From Blastopirellula retiformator (lineage in GTDB: Bacteria > Planctomycetota > Planctomycetia > Pirellulales > Pirellulaceae): a stretch of 64,000 bases of DNA. The stretch covers positions 186,001 through 250,000 of the forward strand of contig NZ_SJPF01000001.1 of the NCBI RefSeq assembly GCF_007859755.1. The letters are read 5' to 3'. The notes beneath the pieces were generated by a model that saw only the letters and a program-made list of their open reading frames with translations, was not told where the DNA came from and made no database searches. Made by a program: the position numbers and the translations under genes. Positions 49,923 through 58,498 of this stretch are shown here, in pieces (position 1 is the first letter of the stretch; every line of letters starts with the position of its first letter).

Positions 49923-50873
49923 TTACAAGGGAAAGCCGCCGGTCGGTAAACCGTCGTCAACCTTTCCCAGCGAACGATAGACGCTGAGGTCGATCGTTTC
50001 CGGGACAAACTGGATCGAGCCGTCTCCCAACAGGAAAAAGCAGCCGCCGGGATGATAACTGCCGAAGAGCTTGGTCATGATGTTGAGCGTGTCATACTTC
50101 AATCCGACCTGCGGGTTGGAATTAATCTGATCACGCGCAGCGGCCAAGACCAGCGGAACGCCCCATGCGTCGATCTTGGCGCCGGAAGCCCAGCTGCTGT
50201 AGATGCCGTCGGGCCGCGATTGCGGAGTCAGGCAATACTTGGTTTCTCCCACCATGAACGTATTGGACGAACCGTCGAGCATATCGCGGAACTTGGTCTT
50301 CGAGTTGAAGTACAAGATGCCGTTGCGATAGAAGACGCGGTTGCCCGACTGCGTCGAACAGCTTTCCTCCGATTGGGCGCCCCCGCCTTGAACGCCGTAG
50401 TAGCAACTGATCGGCCAATCGTCACGGCTGCCGGGGTCGGATGGGCATTGGAACGTGGAGTTGGCGATTTGGAACTGCGTGTGATTGGCCGTGACGCCGG
50501 GGACGTTTTCCGTCGACGTGAACGCCGCGTCGATGTCGAACAGTTCGTAGCGGTTCCCTTGCTCTAGGAAGGGAAGGATCGCAACGGTCCAAGGCTCGCG
50601 GGTATCGTCCCGGACGCCGGTGGTGCACCAGTTGCTGCTGCTGTAGTCGGGGTTGCGGGTGTTCTTAACGCCAGCAGGAAAATGATCGTACGTGTCGTGG
50701 TGGTTGTGCAGCGCCAGGCCGAGTTGTTTCTGCCGGTTCGAGCAGTCCATTCGCCGGGCCGCTTCGCGGGCTTGCTGCACCGCAGGAAGGAGCAACGCGA
50801 TCAATACGCCGATGATCGCGATCACGACCAGAAGTTCCACTAGAGTAAATCCACAACGAGTTCGCTGGTGCAT
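49923..50873 (-). CDS. DUF1559 pilin-like protein
   Basis: 316 residues from the ATG at 50873 (an in-frame GTG three codons earlier is possible). The type IV prepilin-like N-terminus is intact: GFTLVELLVVIAIIGVLIA with the Gly/Phe cleavage site and Glu-5, followed by [17 protein letters not shown]. The C-terminus carries the family motif in YHPGGCFFLLGDGSIQFV. Such proteins are exported through a type II/IV pilin system and are massively expanded in planctomycetes. It is a tandem copy of 50988-51941 and shares most of its length with it. Confidence 0.94.
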   Translation of the reverse strand: MHQRTRCGFTLVELLVVIAIIGVLIALLLPAVQQAREAARRMDCSNRQKQLGLALHNHHDTYDHFPAGVKNTRNPDYSSSNWCTTGVRDDTREPWTVAILPFLEQGNRYELFDIDAAFTSTENVPGVTANHTQFQIANSTFQCPSDPGSRDDWPISCYYGVQGGGAQSEESCSTQSGNRVFYRNGILYFNSKTKFRDMLDGSSNTFMVGETKYCLTPQSRPDGIYSSWASGAKIDAWGVPLVLAAARDQINSNPQVGLKYDTLNIMTKLFGSYHPGGCFFLLGDGSIQFVPETIDLSVYRSLGKVDDGLPTGGFPL

Positions 50874-50987
50874 GGCCAACACCTATGAATCGAGGTTCTG
50901 GAATTGAGAAACCGTGATGTGTGGGGCAACGTCGGTCGGTGGGATGAGCGATGTCGCGATTGGGCGGTCTCCTGACGAGTGACCCGC

Positions 50988-51941
50988 TTACGAACCAAAG
51001 CCGCCAACCGGCAATCCGTCGTCCACTTTGCCCAGCGCGCGATAGGTCGCCAGGTCGATCGTCTCGGCGACGAAGTGAACCGAGCCGTCGCCAAGCAGAA
51101 AGAAACAGCCGCCGGGGTGATAACTGCCGAACAGTTTCGTCATGATGTTCAGCGTGTCATGCTTCAAGCCGACGTTCGGGTTCGAGTTGATCTGATCGCG
51201 GGCGGCGGCCAGCACATAAGGCGAACCGTAGGGGTCGGTCTTCGAGCCGGTCGCCCAGCCGGTGTGGATTCCATCGGACCGACCCGTCGGGGTCAGGCAG
51301 TACTTCGTTTCGCCCACCATGAAGGTGTTGGACGAACCGTCGAGCATGTCGCGGAAGTTGGTCTTGGAGTTGAAGTACAACACGCCGTTGCGATAGAAGA
51401 CGCGATTGCCTGACTGCGTCGAACAACTTTCGTCAGCTGCCGGGCCGCCTCCCTGCACGCCGTAATAGCTGGTCGTCGGCCAGTCGTCGCGGCTGCCGGG
51501 ATCGGACGGACATTGGTAAGCCGAGTTGGCCAGTCGGAACTGGGTGTTGTTGGCGGTCACGCCGGGGACGTTGGACGACGCGGTGAACGCGCCATCGAGA
51601 TCGAACAAATCATAGCGGTTTTGTTGCTCGAGGAAGGGCAAGATCGCGACGGTCCACGGTTCGCGTGCGTCGGCGTTGGCCCCGGTCGAACTGCACCAGT
51701 TCGAACTCGAATAATTCGGACTGTTGGTGTTTCTCACCCCGGGCGGGAAGTGGCCGTAGGTGTCGTGGTGGTTGTGCAGCGCCAGGCCAATCTGCTTGAG
51801 ATGGTTCGAGCAATCCATCCGCCGGGCCGCTTCGCGGGCTTGCTGCACCGCCGGCAAGAGGAGGGCGATCAGCACCCCGATAATGGCAATTACGACGAGC
51901 AGTTCGACGAGCGTGAACGCTCTGCGAATTCGAGGAAACAT
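50988..51941 (-). CDS. DUF1559 pilin-like protein (tandem copy)
   Basis: 317 residues. Prepilin start: RAFTLVELLVVIAIIGVLIA, then the [17 protein letters not shown] block. Shared blocks with the neighbour include REPWTVAILPFLEQ, QCPSDPGSRDDWP, CSTQSGNRVFYRNG, LYFNSKTNFRDMLDGSSNTF and YHPGGCFFLLGDGSVHFV. The first residues before the cleavage site and a few loops differ. With the lipoprotein gene downstream it forms a three-gene minus-strand unit. Confidence 0.94.
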   Translation of the reverse strand: MFPRIRRAFTLVELLVVIAIIGVLIALLLPAVQQAREAARRMDCSNHLKQIGLALHNHHDTYGHFPPGVRNTNSPNYSSSNWCSSTGANADAREPWTVAILPFLEQQNRYDLFDLDGAFTASSNVPGVTANNTQFRLANSAYQCPSDPGSRDDWPTTSYYGVQGGGPAADESCSTQSGNRVFYRNGVLYFNSKTNFRDMLDGSSNTFMVGETKYCLTPTGRSDGIHTGWATGSKTDPYGSPYVLAAARDQINSNPNVGLKHDTLNIMTKLFGSYHPGGCFFLLGDGSVHFVAETIDLATYRALGKVDDGLPVGGFGS

Positions 51942-52253
51942 CGGACGTTACCAAAAAGAAGAGAAGAGATAAGACGAGTAAGGGATAACTTGCAAATTTT
52001 CTAGTAAATATGACGAGAAGGCAAGGGCAAAAGGGGGATAAGCGAGTTTAAAGGAGAAAACGACCACTTCATATCTGGATGTAACGCCGATAAGTTTCCT
52101 TTGGTTTTGAGCGACGGATCGGCTGCATGCAATACGTCAAGGGAAAAGTAAGGAACGTTGTGGAGTAAGTGGTCGCCGCCCCCAAGTTGGGCGACGCTTC
52201 GACTTGCCTAGCCGATAGCTGTGGCGTAGACTTTGCGCGCATTTGGCTAACTA
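51942..52253. other. Gene-free region between DUF1559 and dgt
   Basis: About 310 bases without a coding frame. It lies between divergent genes, is relatively AT-rich near 51970-52020 and should contain the promoter of the DUF1559 unit. No repeat or hairpin of note was seen. Confidence 0.4.
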
Positions 52254-53465
52254 TTGAAACTGCTAGCAGTTAGAATCACTGAAGTGATCCACAAGAACAC
52301 CGACCCGTCATCGGCGGGGACCGCTTTGATCCAGGATGACCCGTTGTCGATCTACAGCGGACCGAACTATCACGAGCGCGAATCGATCTTGCTCGCACCG
52401 TATGCGATGTTTAGCGCCAATACGCGCGGTCGCGAGGTGCTCGAGCCCGATCAGACCTACCGCAGTCCGTTTCAGCGTGATCGCGATCGGGTCGTCCACA
52501 GCAGCGCTTACCGACGACTGAGCGATAAGACGCAGGTTTTCTCCGGCGTCAGCGACTATCACCGGACCCGGCTGACCCACACCATTGAGGTCGCTTCGGT
52601 GGCGCGGACGATGGGCCGCGTGTTCCGGCTCAATGAAGACCTGGTCGAGGCGCTGGCGCATCTGCACGACATCGGACATCCGCCCTACGGACATTCGGGC
52701 GAAGACGTCTTGGATGAGTGCATGGCGAGCGTGGGGGGCTTTTCGCACAACCGGTTTGGCCTGGTTTTGGTCGATCAGTTAGAGACGCGGTCGCCTGCTT
52801 ATGACGGTTTGAACCTGACCCAGGAAGTGCTCGACAGCCAGCGAACCCGAATCGACAAAAGCGGCGGGGCCCCAAAATCTCCGCTGCTCGAAGCCCAAAT
52901 CGTCGACGCGGCCGACAGCGTGACGTACGATGCGCATGATGTCGACGACGCCGTGAAGGTCGGATTGGTCCGAATGGAGCAGGTGCTCGAGCTGCCGCTG
53001 GTGCGGCGCTGTTACGAGAACGCTTGTCAGCGGTACGGTCGGGTCGAAGGGGGCGTGCTGCGGAAAATGATCGTGCACGAACTGATCGATCTGCAGGTAC
53101 GTAACGTAATTGAGAACATCGGCGCTCAGTTAGCCGCCGACCCGCCGCAGAGTGCGACCGAGATCCAGTCGCGGCCGACCCTGATCACGATGAGCGACGA
53201 ACTGCTGGCCGAGAAGAGGGAGTTGGAGAAATTTCTCTATTCCGAAGTCTATCGGCATCCCGCAATCGTCGAGTTTCGAGAGCGGGTGCAGCACCAACTG
53301 ACGACCATGTATCGCGGGTATTTACAACATCCCGAGTGGCTGCCGGCGAAGATCGCGGGACGCTTGGATCAGTGGGGCCGAGAGCGCGCGGCCGGGTACT
53401 ACCTCGCGACGATGACAGATACTTATTGTACAAACGAATTTAGGAAACGATTCGGTCAAAGCTGA
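52254..53465 (+). CDS. dgt: Deoxyguanosinetriphosphate triphosphohydrolase-like protein
   Basis: 403 residues from a TTG at 52254; a GTG at 52284 is an alternative, since neither has a good ribosome site. It is an HD-domain enzyme that splits dNTPs to nucleoside and triphosphate. The HD residues are visible in THTIEVASVARTMG (first His) and ALAHLHDIGHPPYGHSGE (HD), with AADSVTYDAHDVDDA supplying the last Asp. The RSPFQRDRDRVVHSSAYRRL and YHRTRLTHT blocks are typical of the dGTPase subfamily. It stands alone on the plus strand. Confidence 0.92.
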   Translation: MKLLAVRITEVIHKNTDPSSAGTALIQDDPLSIYSGPNYHERESILLAPYAMFSANTRGREVLEPDQTYRSPFQRDRDRVVHSSAYRRLSDKTQVFSGVSDYHRTRLTHTIEVASVARTMGRVFRLNEDLVEALAHLHDIGHPPYGHSGEDVLDECMASVGGFSHNRFGLVLVDQLETRSPAYDGLNLTQEVLDSQRTRIDKSGGAPKSPLLEAQIVDAADSVTYDAHDVDDAVKVGLVRMEQVLELPLVRRCYENACQRYGRVEGGVLRKMIVHELIDLQVRNVIENIGAQLAADPPQSATEIQSRPTLITMSDELLAEKRELEKFLYSEVYRHPAIVEFRERVQHQLTTMYRGYLQHPEWLPAKIAGRLDQWGRERAAGYYLATMTDTYCTNEFRKRFGQS

Positions 53466-53598
53466 CGCCCCTGGGGGGTGACTAAGAGGCAGCTTATCAG
53501 CTAAGATACCGGGTTGGAACGGAACAGACACACCTCTTACACTTAGTTTGCCGCACGGTTCATGCGCTTCTGCTGCGCGGCGATAGGCGACGGGCATT

Positions 53599-54690
53599 AT
53601 GGCTCTCCTCATTCTGCGATGTATTTTTCTGTTGGTCGCCGCCGGCGTCGGCGTCTCGATCATTACGGTCAATGATTTCGCCAGCACGGCTCGCTCCCAA
53701 CCGTTCTGGACGTTCACCGGTGTGATGTTGGTGGCGATCGTCGTCATCGGGATGGACGTCGCGTTTAAACGGAAGCGGTACGACACCATCAGCGGCGTTT
53801 ACTTCGGGTTGCTGGTCGGTCTGTTCTTGACGTACATCCTGGGGCTGGCGATCCAACCCTTTTTCCCGGCCGACGAATTGGGCGCCACCGGCGGTCCACA
53901 GCGCGCGGTGCAGTTGGTGATCGGGATGGTCCTTTGTTACGCGTGTATCAGTCTGGTGCTGCAAACCAAGGATGACTTCCGCTTCATCATCCCTTACGTC
54001 GAATTCTCGAAAGACGTGAAGGGGCTTAAGCCGTACATCCTGGATACCAGCGTTGTGATTGACGGTCGCATCGCCGACGTCGTCGAAACGCAACTCTTTG
54101 ATAACCAACTGATCATGCCCCGCTTTGTGCTGGCCGAATTGCAGGCGATCGCCGACAGCGGCGACAAGCTGAAACGCAGCCGCGGACGTCGCGGGCTCGA
54201 CATCTTGAATCGTCTCCGCAACCACACCGCGGTCGACCTCAAGATTCATGATCGCGAAACGCCGGAGATGGACGGTCAGCCGGTCGACATGAAGCTGGTG
54301 CTGTTGGCCAAGAACATGGAAGGCAAAATCGTCACCGGCGATTACAACCTGAACAAAGTGGCTCGCCTGCACAACGTCGACGTGATCAACCTGAATGACG
54401 TCGCCAACGCCCTGAAGCCGGTCTTCCTGCCGGGCGAACAATTGGTTGTGCGGATCGTCAAACGGGGCGAAGAAGACAGCCAAGGGGTCGGCTACCTGGA
54501 CGACGGCACGATGATCGTTGTCGAAGGGGGCCGCGATCACATCGGCCAGAACGTCCAGATCTTGGTGACCAGCGTGCTGCAGACCAGCGCCGGCCGCATG
54601 ATCTTCGGCCGTTACGAAACGGTGGTGGGCGGCCAAGGAGGCTCGTCCGAAGCGCCCAGTCGTCAGCGTCCCGCCGAGTCGAAGGCGTAA
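53599..54690 (+). CDS. PIN-TRAM domain membrane protein
   Basis: 363 residues, similar in layout to Bacillus YacL. Four membrane helices in the first 120 residues (LLILRCIFLLVAAGVGVSII, FTGVMLVAIVVIGMDVAF, GVYFGLLVGLFLTYILGLAI, LVIGMVLCYACISLVL) are followed by a PIN nuclease-like domain. The PIN acidic residues are in ILDTSVVIDGRIADV, VLAELQAIAD, RRGLDIL and IVTGDYNLNKVA. A TRAM RNA-binding domain closes the protein (GEQLVVRIVKRGEEDSQGVG and onward). It may be a membrane-bound RNase; the substrate is unknown. Confidence 0.92.
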   Translation: MALLILRCIFLLVAAGVGVSIITVNDFASTARSQPFWTFTGVMLVAIVVIGMDVAFKRKRYDTISGVYFGLLVGLFLTYILGLAIQPFFPADELGATGGPQRAVQLVIGMVLCYACISLVLQTKDDFRFIIPYVEFSKDVKGLKPYILDTSVVIDGRIADVVETQLFDNQLIMPRFVLAELQAIADSGDKLKRSRGRRGLDILNRLRNHTAVDLKIHDRETPEMDGQPVDMKLVLLAKNMEGKIVTGDYNLNKVARLHNVDVINLNDVANALKPVFLPGEQLVVRIVKRGEEDSQGVGYLDDGTMIVVEGGRDHIGQNVQILVTSVLQTSAGRMIFGRYETVVGGQGGSSEAPSRQRPAESKA

Positions 54691-54712
54691 CGCATCGCCG
54701 CTCTAGCGAGAA

Positions 54713-55354
54713 TTATTCCAGGCCCGCCTCTTCCGGCGGGTCTGTTTTTTTGCGCGGCGGTTTCGGTTTGCGGCGGCGCTGACTCGCTTTGTCGGCATAG
54801 AAGGCGATCGCCGCACCGATCAATCCGATCCAAGTGATCGCCAGCAAGCGGAAGAGATCGAAGTAGCTTTCTCGATCGGGCTGCACCGGCAACGCCGACT
54901 TTTTGACCCCGAAATTCTCGACCTTCCACAACGGCAAAACTCCCTCTTGAGTCACGTTTCCGTTCTTATCCTTGCGGATGTACATGACGCGGTTGGAGTC
55001 CTCTGCATTCAGCGAAAAGGTGGTCAGTCCATCGTAGGCGGGCACATAGCCGCTCAGCAGATATCGTTCCAGGTGCTCGGCCGCCGGTTTGGAAAACGTC
55101 GGAATCGTGCGGACGGAACCTCGTCTGGGATCGTCCCAATAGAACGCGCCAACCATCGCAATTAGAAAGCCGACGAACAGCGATCGAAACGCCCCGCGAC
55201 AGCCGACCGCCAGGCAAGCCGCAATGATCAACAGCGCCGGGCAGATCAGCTCCAGCGCCATTACCAACTCTGGAGTGGGAAAGCGAATCGCCGCCAGGCT
55301 GCCGCAGACAATGGCGGTGAAGATGGCGAGCGTGCGAATTGAGAATTGCGGCAT
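54713..55354 (-). CDS. Hypothetical membrane protein (first of a pair)
   Basis: 213 residues from the ATG at 55354. Three helices at the N-terminus (IRTLAIFTAIVCGSLAAI, ELICPALLIIAACLAVGC, FRSLFVGFLIAMVGAFYW), a soluble domain, then one helix (FRLLAITWIGLIGAAIAFY) and a basic tail (QRRRKPKPPRKKTDPPEE). The tail's codons form the hairpin of a terminator for the opposite strand. It starts two bases after the stop of 55357-55917, with which it shares the overall plan. Confidence 0.7.
   Translation of the reverse strand: MPQFSIRTLAIFTAIVCGSLAAIRFPTPELVMALELICPALLIIAACLAVGCRGAFRSLFVGFLIAMVGAFYWDDPRRGSVRTIPTFSKPAAEHLERYLLSGYVPAYDGLTTFSLNAEDSNRVMYIRKDKNGNVTQEGVLPLWKVENFGVKKSALPVQPDRESYFDLFRLLAITWIGLIGAAIAFYADKASQRRRKPKPPRKKTDPPEEAGLE
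54723..54751 (+). terminator. Terminator for the PIN-TRAM gene, inside the convergent gene
   Basis: CCCGCC-tcttcc-GGCGGG-tctg followed by seven T. It lies 32 bases after the plus-strand stop at 54690 and within the last codons of the minus-strand gene 54713-55354, where it encodes KKTDPPEEAG. Confidence 0.8.
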
Positions 55355-55356
55355 AG

Positions 55357-55917
55357 CTATCCGACTCCTGCTTCGTTTTCCGGCGTGGTCCGCGACGCGA
55401 TGTAGTGGCAGAGCAGGGCGGCCAGTAACCCAAACCAAAAGAGGCTGAGCAGGCGAATCGATTTGGCGAGCGGCGTCAGTTCGGCCCGGCGTCGGGAATA
55501 AACTAGACCTGTCGTATAGATGGAGCCTCCCGCGATACAACCGGCGGTATAGCTTGCTCCGCTAAAGCCATCGGGATAGAAGCGAGATGGCTCGTTTGCA
55601 GCGTTTTGGTGTTTGTAGAGTTCGTTCGGCGGGATAATCTGCTCGGCCGCGGCCAGAATGGGCGCGGTATAGGATTTGGGACTAGCCCCTCCCAGTTCCC
55701 AATATCCCATGAAGCCCGAAGCGATCAGAAATCCGACATACTTCTGGCGTCCCGGACCAACACCACCGATCGCCGCGCAGCCGGCAGCCAGCATCATCAC
55801 CACCCACACGCTGCCTAAGCCATGATTCAGCGTTTGGCTGGGAAAGCAAAACGCGATCAACGTGACTGCAATCAGTAGCGCGACGAGCAAGAAAGCTGTT
55901 GGCAAAATACGGGGCAT
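55357..55917 (-). CDS. Hypothetical membrane protein (second of a pair)
   Basis: 186 residues from the ATG at 55917. Helices: ILPTAFLLVALLIAVTLIAF, GLGSVWVVMMLAAGCAAIGG, YVGFLIASGFMGYW and LLSLFWFGLLAALLCHYIA. The order (N-terminal helices, soluble middle, one helix before a short tail) matches 54713-55354, so the two appear to be divergent paralogues in an operon. The function is unknown. Confidence 0.68.
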   Translation of the reverse strand: MPRILPTAFLLVALLIAVTLIAFCFPSQTLNHGLGSVWVVMMLAAGCAAIGGVGPGRQKYVGFLIASGFMGYWELGGASPKSYTAPILAAAEQIIPPNELYKHQNAANEPSRFYPDGFSGASYTAGCIAGGSIYTTGLVYSRRRAELTPLAKSIRLLSLFWFGLLAALLCHYIASRTTPENEAGVG

Positions 55918-55998
55918 CTCGATTCCCGCGAGAAGGAGAGACAACCGCCGATTGTCGCGAATTGCCCTGCGAGATGCGAGGAATTTTTTTTGGCCGCT

Positions 55999-56163
55999 TT
56001 AGCCGCCAGCCGCTGCGATGACTTCTTCCAGACGCTTCGTCACACCCAACTGTGCCGCCCAGTGACGGAGGTACTCGAAATCAAGCGACGTCTGAATTTC
56101 CAGAATTCGCTGAGAATCTCGCATCTGAAGTTCCGACTCCGCCAGATTCGCCCATTCGAGCAG
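55999..56163 (-). pseudogene. C-terminal remnant, nucleotidyltransferase-like
   Basis: About 54 residues ending at a TAA: EWANLAESELQMRDSQRILE then IQTSLDFEYLRHWAAQLGVT and KRLEEVI. The RD-x-x-x-I-L...LD-YLR-WA-xLGV pattern is that of the C-terminus of MNT/AbiEii-type nucleotidyltransferases. No start or catalytic GS...D motif is present. It runs head-on into the fragment at 56167 on the other strand. Confidence 0.5.
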
Positions 56164-56166
56164 ATC

Positions 56167-56682
56167 GGTTCGATCGCCACCGCGGCCAATACCTACATCA
56201 CCAACAACACGATCAGCGACTTCCTGACGGCGACTGCCTTTGGTTCCGGCATCGAATTTGAATCGACAGCGAACCCCAGCACGAACAATGTCGTCATGAC
56301 TGGAAACTCGGTCTCCCATTCGCTCGCCGCAGGCTTTAACGACGGCTATCGAGTCATCGGCGTCGACGGCGACTTGAATCTCAATTTCCAGGACAACACG
56401 ACGTCCGGCAGCTTTGGCAATTACGCTGCCGAGTTGATGTCGAACGACGCTACGTTCAATATTCGGATGCGTAATAATACGCTTTCGGACAATGTCCTAG
56501 TCGGGGGTGGTCCCTTCTCACACCAAGTTAACTTTGAGGTCTTCGGCGGCCAAACAGTTCCCAATCCGCTGGTCGCAGCAGACGTCACGGGCCAGGACAC
56601 GATAAGCGGTACCGTGACGATCCAAAACCTTGGCGGCGGCGTCGATCGCGTCGCCCCCAACAGCCTGCCGATTCCAGAATAA
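56167..56682 (+). pseudogene. C-terminal fragment of a beta-helix surface protein
   Basis: About 171 residues of Asn/Gly/Thr-rich sequence (NTYITNNTISDFLTATAFGS, VVMTGNSVSHSLAAGFNDG, LNLNFQDNTTSGSFGNYAAE, IRMRNNTLSDNVLVGG) typical of right-handed parallel beta-helix adhesins or calcium-binding repeat proteins. It lacks a start and signal peptide of its own; the in-frame codons before it are the antisense of the nucleotidyltransferase remnant. Confidence 0.6.
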
Positions 56683-56703
56683 GGTAAGCTAGTCGTAGAG
56701 GCC

Positions 56704-56790
56704 TAGGGCAGGCCGTGCCTGCCGAAATGCGGTTGCGTCGTCTCCCGAGAAGACGCACCGCCAAACTTCTGGCAGGCACGGCCTGCCCTA
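56704..56790. repeat. 87-bp hairpin with perfect 20-bp arms
   Basis: TAGGGCAGGCCGTGCCTGCC at 56704-56723 is exactly inverted at 56771-56790. Between them GCGGTtGCGTC pairs with GACGCACCGC, so the whole unit folds. Repeats of this type (GGGCAGGCCGTGCC) are familiar from planctomycete intergenic DNA. It separates gene debris from the MerR gene. Confidence 0.75.
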
Positions 56791-56811
56791 CCCAAGGCGA
56801 GACCGGACGCC

Positions 56812-57591
56812 ATGTTTACGACTAGCGAGTTCTCCCGCGTCAGCGGGCTATCGATCGAGATGCTGCGTCTGCTGAACGAGCAGCAGGTTCTGCCGCCGGC
56901 TGCGCCTAACGAGGACGAAGAGCTGGCCGCCTATGATGATGCTCAGCTGCCAATCGCCCGGGCGATTTATCACCTGGGCAAGATCGAGATCCCGCTCGAG
57001 CGGATCAAAACGCTGCTGGATCAAAACGAAGGCAAGGTCGATATCGGCCGTCTGCTGACGCAGCAAGAGCGTGCGCTCCCCGCGAAGCGAATCAAAGCGA
57101 TCGCCACCCACGAGGCGGCGATTGAGGCGCTGTGTGCCCTAAGCGATGACGACATCAGCGAACGCAAGGTCGACCGCCTGCTGGTGGCCGGTCTGCGGAT
57201 GCGCGGCAGGTACACCGACTGCGGCAAGGCGTTTGGCAAAATCGGATGGCAGTATGGGCGTCAGTTGTGTGGCCCGGCGATGATGCTCCACTACGACAAA
57301 GAATACAAAGAGCATGACGCCGATTTTGAAGCCTGTTTCCCGATCCGCCCGGCGGCGTCCAGAAAAGGGATCGAAGTTCATGAGTTGGAAGGGGGGCGAC
57401 TCGTCTCGCTGACCCACTGCGGGCCGTATGAAACTTTGACCGGTTCGTATGTCCGACTGCTGCGCTACGTGCGCACGCGGCATCCTGGCTATCTGCTACC
57501 GACTCGGGAAAGCTTCCTCAAAGGACCAGGCTGGCTCTTTCGGGGCGACCCAGAAAAGTACCGGACCGAACTGCAAATTTTGGTTGCGTAG
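56812..57591 (+). CDS. MerR-type regulator with GyrI-like effector domain
   Basis: 259 residues. The N-terminal winged-helix domain is a MerR type (FTTSEFSRVSGLSIEMLRLLNEQQVLP, then YDDAQLPIARAIYHLGKIEI), followed by a long dimerisation helix. The C-terminal half is a GyrI-like small-molecule-binding domain (GIEVHELEGGRLVSLTHCGP, with the usual closing DPEKYRTELQILVA). It is probably a cytoplasmic activator of drug- or metabolite-response genes, as with BltR or BmrR. The DNA-binding wing tyrosine/arginine are not perfect matches. The nearest possible target is itself or the ferredoxin gene. Confidence 0.88.
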   Translation: MFTTSEFSRVSGLSIEMLRLLNEQQVLPPAAPNEDEELAAYDDAQLPIARAIYHLGKIEIPLERIKTLLDQNEGKVDIGRLLTQQERALPAKRIKAIATHEAAIEALCALSDDDISERKVDRLLVAGLRMRGRYTDCGKAFGKIGWQYGRQLCGPAMMLHYDKEYKEHDADFEACFPIRPAASRKGIEVHELEGGRLVSLTHCGPYETLTGSYVRLLRYVRTRHPGYLLPTRESFLKGPGWLFRGDPEKYRTELQILVA

Positions 57592-57711
57592 GAGAATCTC
57601 TGGGGGGAGAAAAACGCCGGCAACTTCCACTTAACGATCTGGGCGGTCGATGTTATCTTTGAGAGCCTCGGAAGCCGCAATCTTTTCACCTACCATCGGT
57701 CGCGGTCGCTT

Positions 57712-58119
57712 ATGCCCATCGTCAAGTTCCTCAAAGAGAACGCCCAGGTGGAGGTCCCCCAAGGGGCGAATCTTCGTCAGGCGGCGATTTCTGCAGGCGT
57801 CAACGTCCATCAAGGGCTCAACGGGATCGGCGCCGGGGTCAACAAGGTTCTCAATTGCCACGGTTTGGGGCAATGCGGAACTTGTCGCCTCTTGATCACC
57901 AAGGGGATTGAAAACGCCAGCCCGATGCGCATGATGGAGATAGTAAAGTTTACGGTTCCGGTAGGGCCGTTGTTGCCGATTCCCGATCCAATCGCCTGTC
58001 TCGCCTATGTGGGCAACGAAGAGACGATGCGGCTTGCCTGTCAGACCAAGGTGTTGGGAGACATGGAAGTGGAGACGGGGCCCGAGTTGAATCTCTTCGG
58101 CGAAAACCTCTTTAGCTAA
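57712..58119 (+). CDS. 2Fe-2S ferredoxin
   Basis: 135 residues. The cluster cysteines are in NCHGLGQCGTCRL (C-x5-C-x2-C) and the distal LACQTKV, the plant/adrenodoxin-type ligand set. The N-terminal MPIVKFLKENAQVEVPQGANLRQAAISAGV is the usual beta-grasp entry. It carries electrons between unknown partners. An unusual insertion (ENASPMRMMEIVKFTVPVGP, then LLPIPDPIACLAYVGNEETM) separates the third and fourth cysteines, and the Cys in IACLAY lies in it. It is followed after 17 bases by a PII gene. Confidence 0.88.
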   Translation: MPIVKFLKENAQVEVPQGANLRQAAISAGVNVHQGLNGIGAGVNKVLNCHGLGQCGTCRLLITKGIENASPMRMMEIVKFTVPVGPLLPIPDPIACLAYVGNEETMRLACQTKVLGDMEVETGPELNLFGENLFS

Positions 58120-58136
58120 CGTCGCCGAGTCAACGC

Positions 58137-58490
58137 GTGAAACAAGTCATCGCTATCGTCAAGCCTTATCTGGCCGAAAAGGTCTTGGAAGAGTTGAGCC
58201 GCGCGCCGATTGAAGCGCTCAACGTCCGCGAAGTAAAAGGCTTCGGCCGACAGAAGAGCTACCTCGACGAATACAGCGATAGCGAATATGGCCAGACCTT
58301 TCTGCCCAAAGTCGAGATCACGATCTGGCTGGACGACTACCGCGCGGAAGAGACGGTCCGCCGCATCGTCCAGGTCGCCCGTAGCGGCCGGATGGGGGAC
58401 GGCAAGATCTTCGTCCTGCCGGCGATGAATGTCGGCGAAGCGATCGATATTAGCGCAGCGCCGGTTGGCGGCGGCAAAAAGAAGAAGTAG
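58137..58490 (+). CDS. glnB: PII family nitrogen regulatory protein
   Basis: 117 residues from a GTG at 58137. PII proteins sense ATP/ADP and 2-oxoglutarate and bind targets through the T-loop. KGFGRQKSYLDEYSDSEY holds Tyr-51, the residue uridylylated in Proteobacteria, and the FLPKVEITIWL strand follows. GDGKIFVLP (about 89-97) is the C-loop/B-loop signature. The T-loop tip (SDSEYGQTF) differs from the common GAEYMVDF, and the chain ends GGGKKKK. Neither amtB nor glnA adjoins; the neighbour is a ferredoxin. The symbol is by family only. Confidence 0.9.
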   Translation: MKQVIAIVKPYLAEKVLEELSRAPIEALNVREVKGFGRQKSYLDEYSDSEYGQTFLPKVEITIWLDDYRAEETVRRIVQVARSGRMGDGKIFVLPAMNVGEAIDISAAPVGGGKKKK

Positions 58491-58498
58491 GGCGGGCG

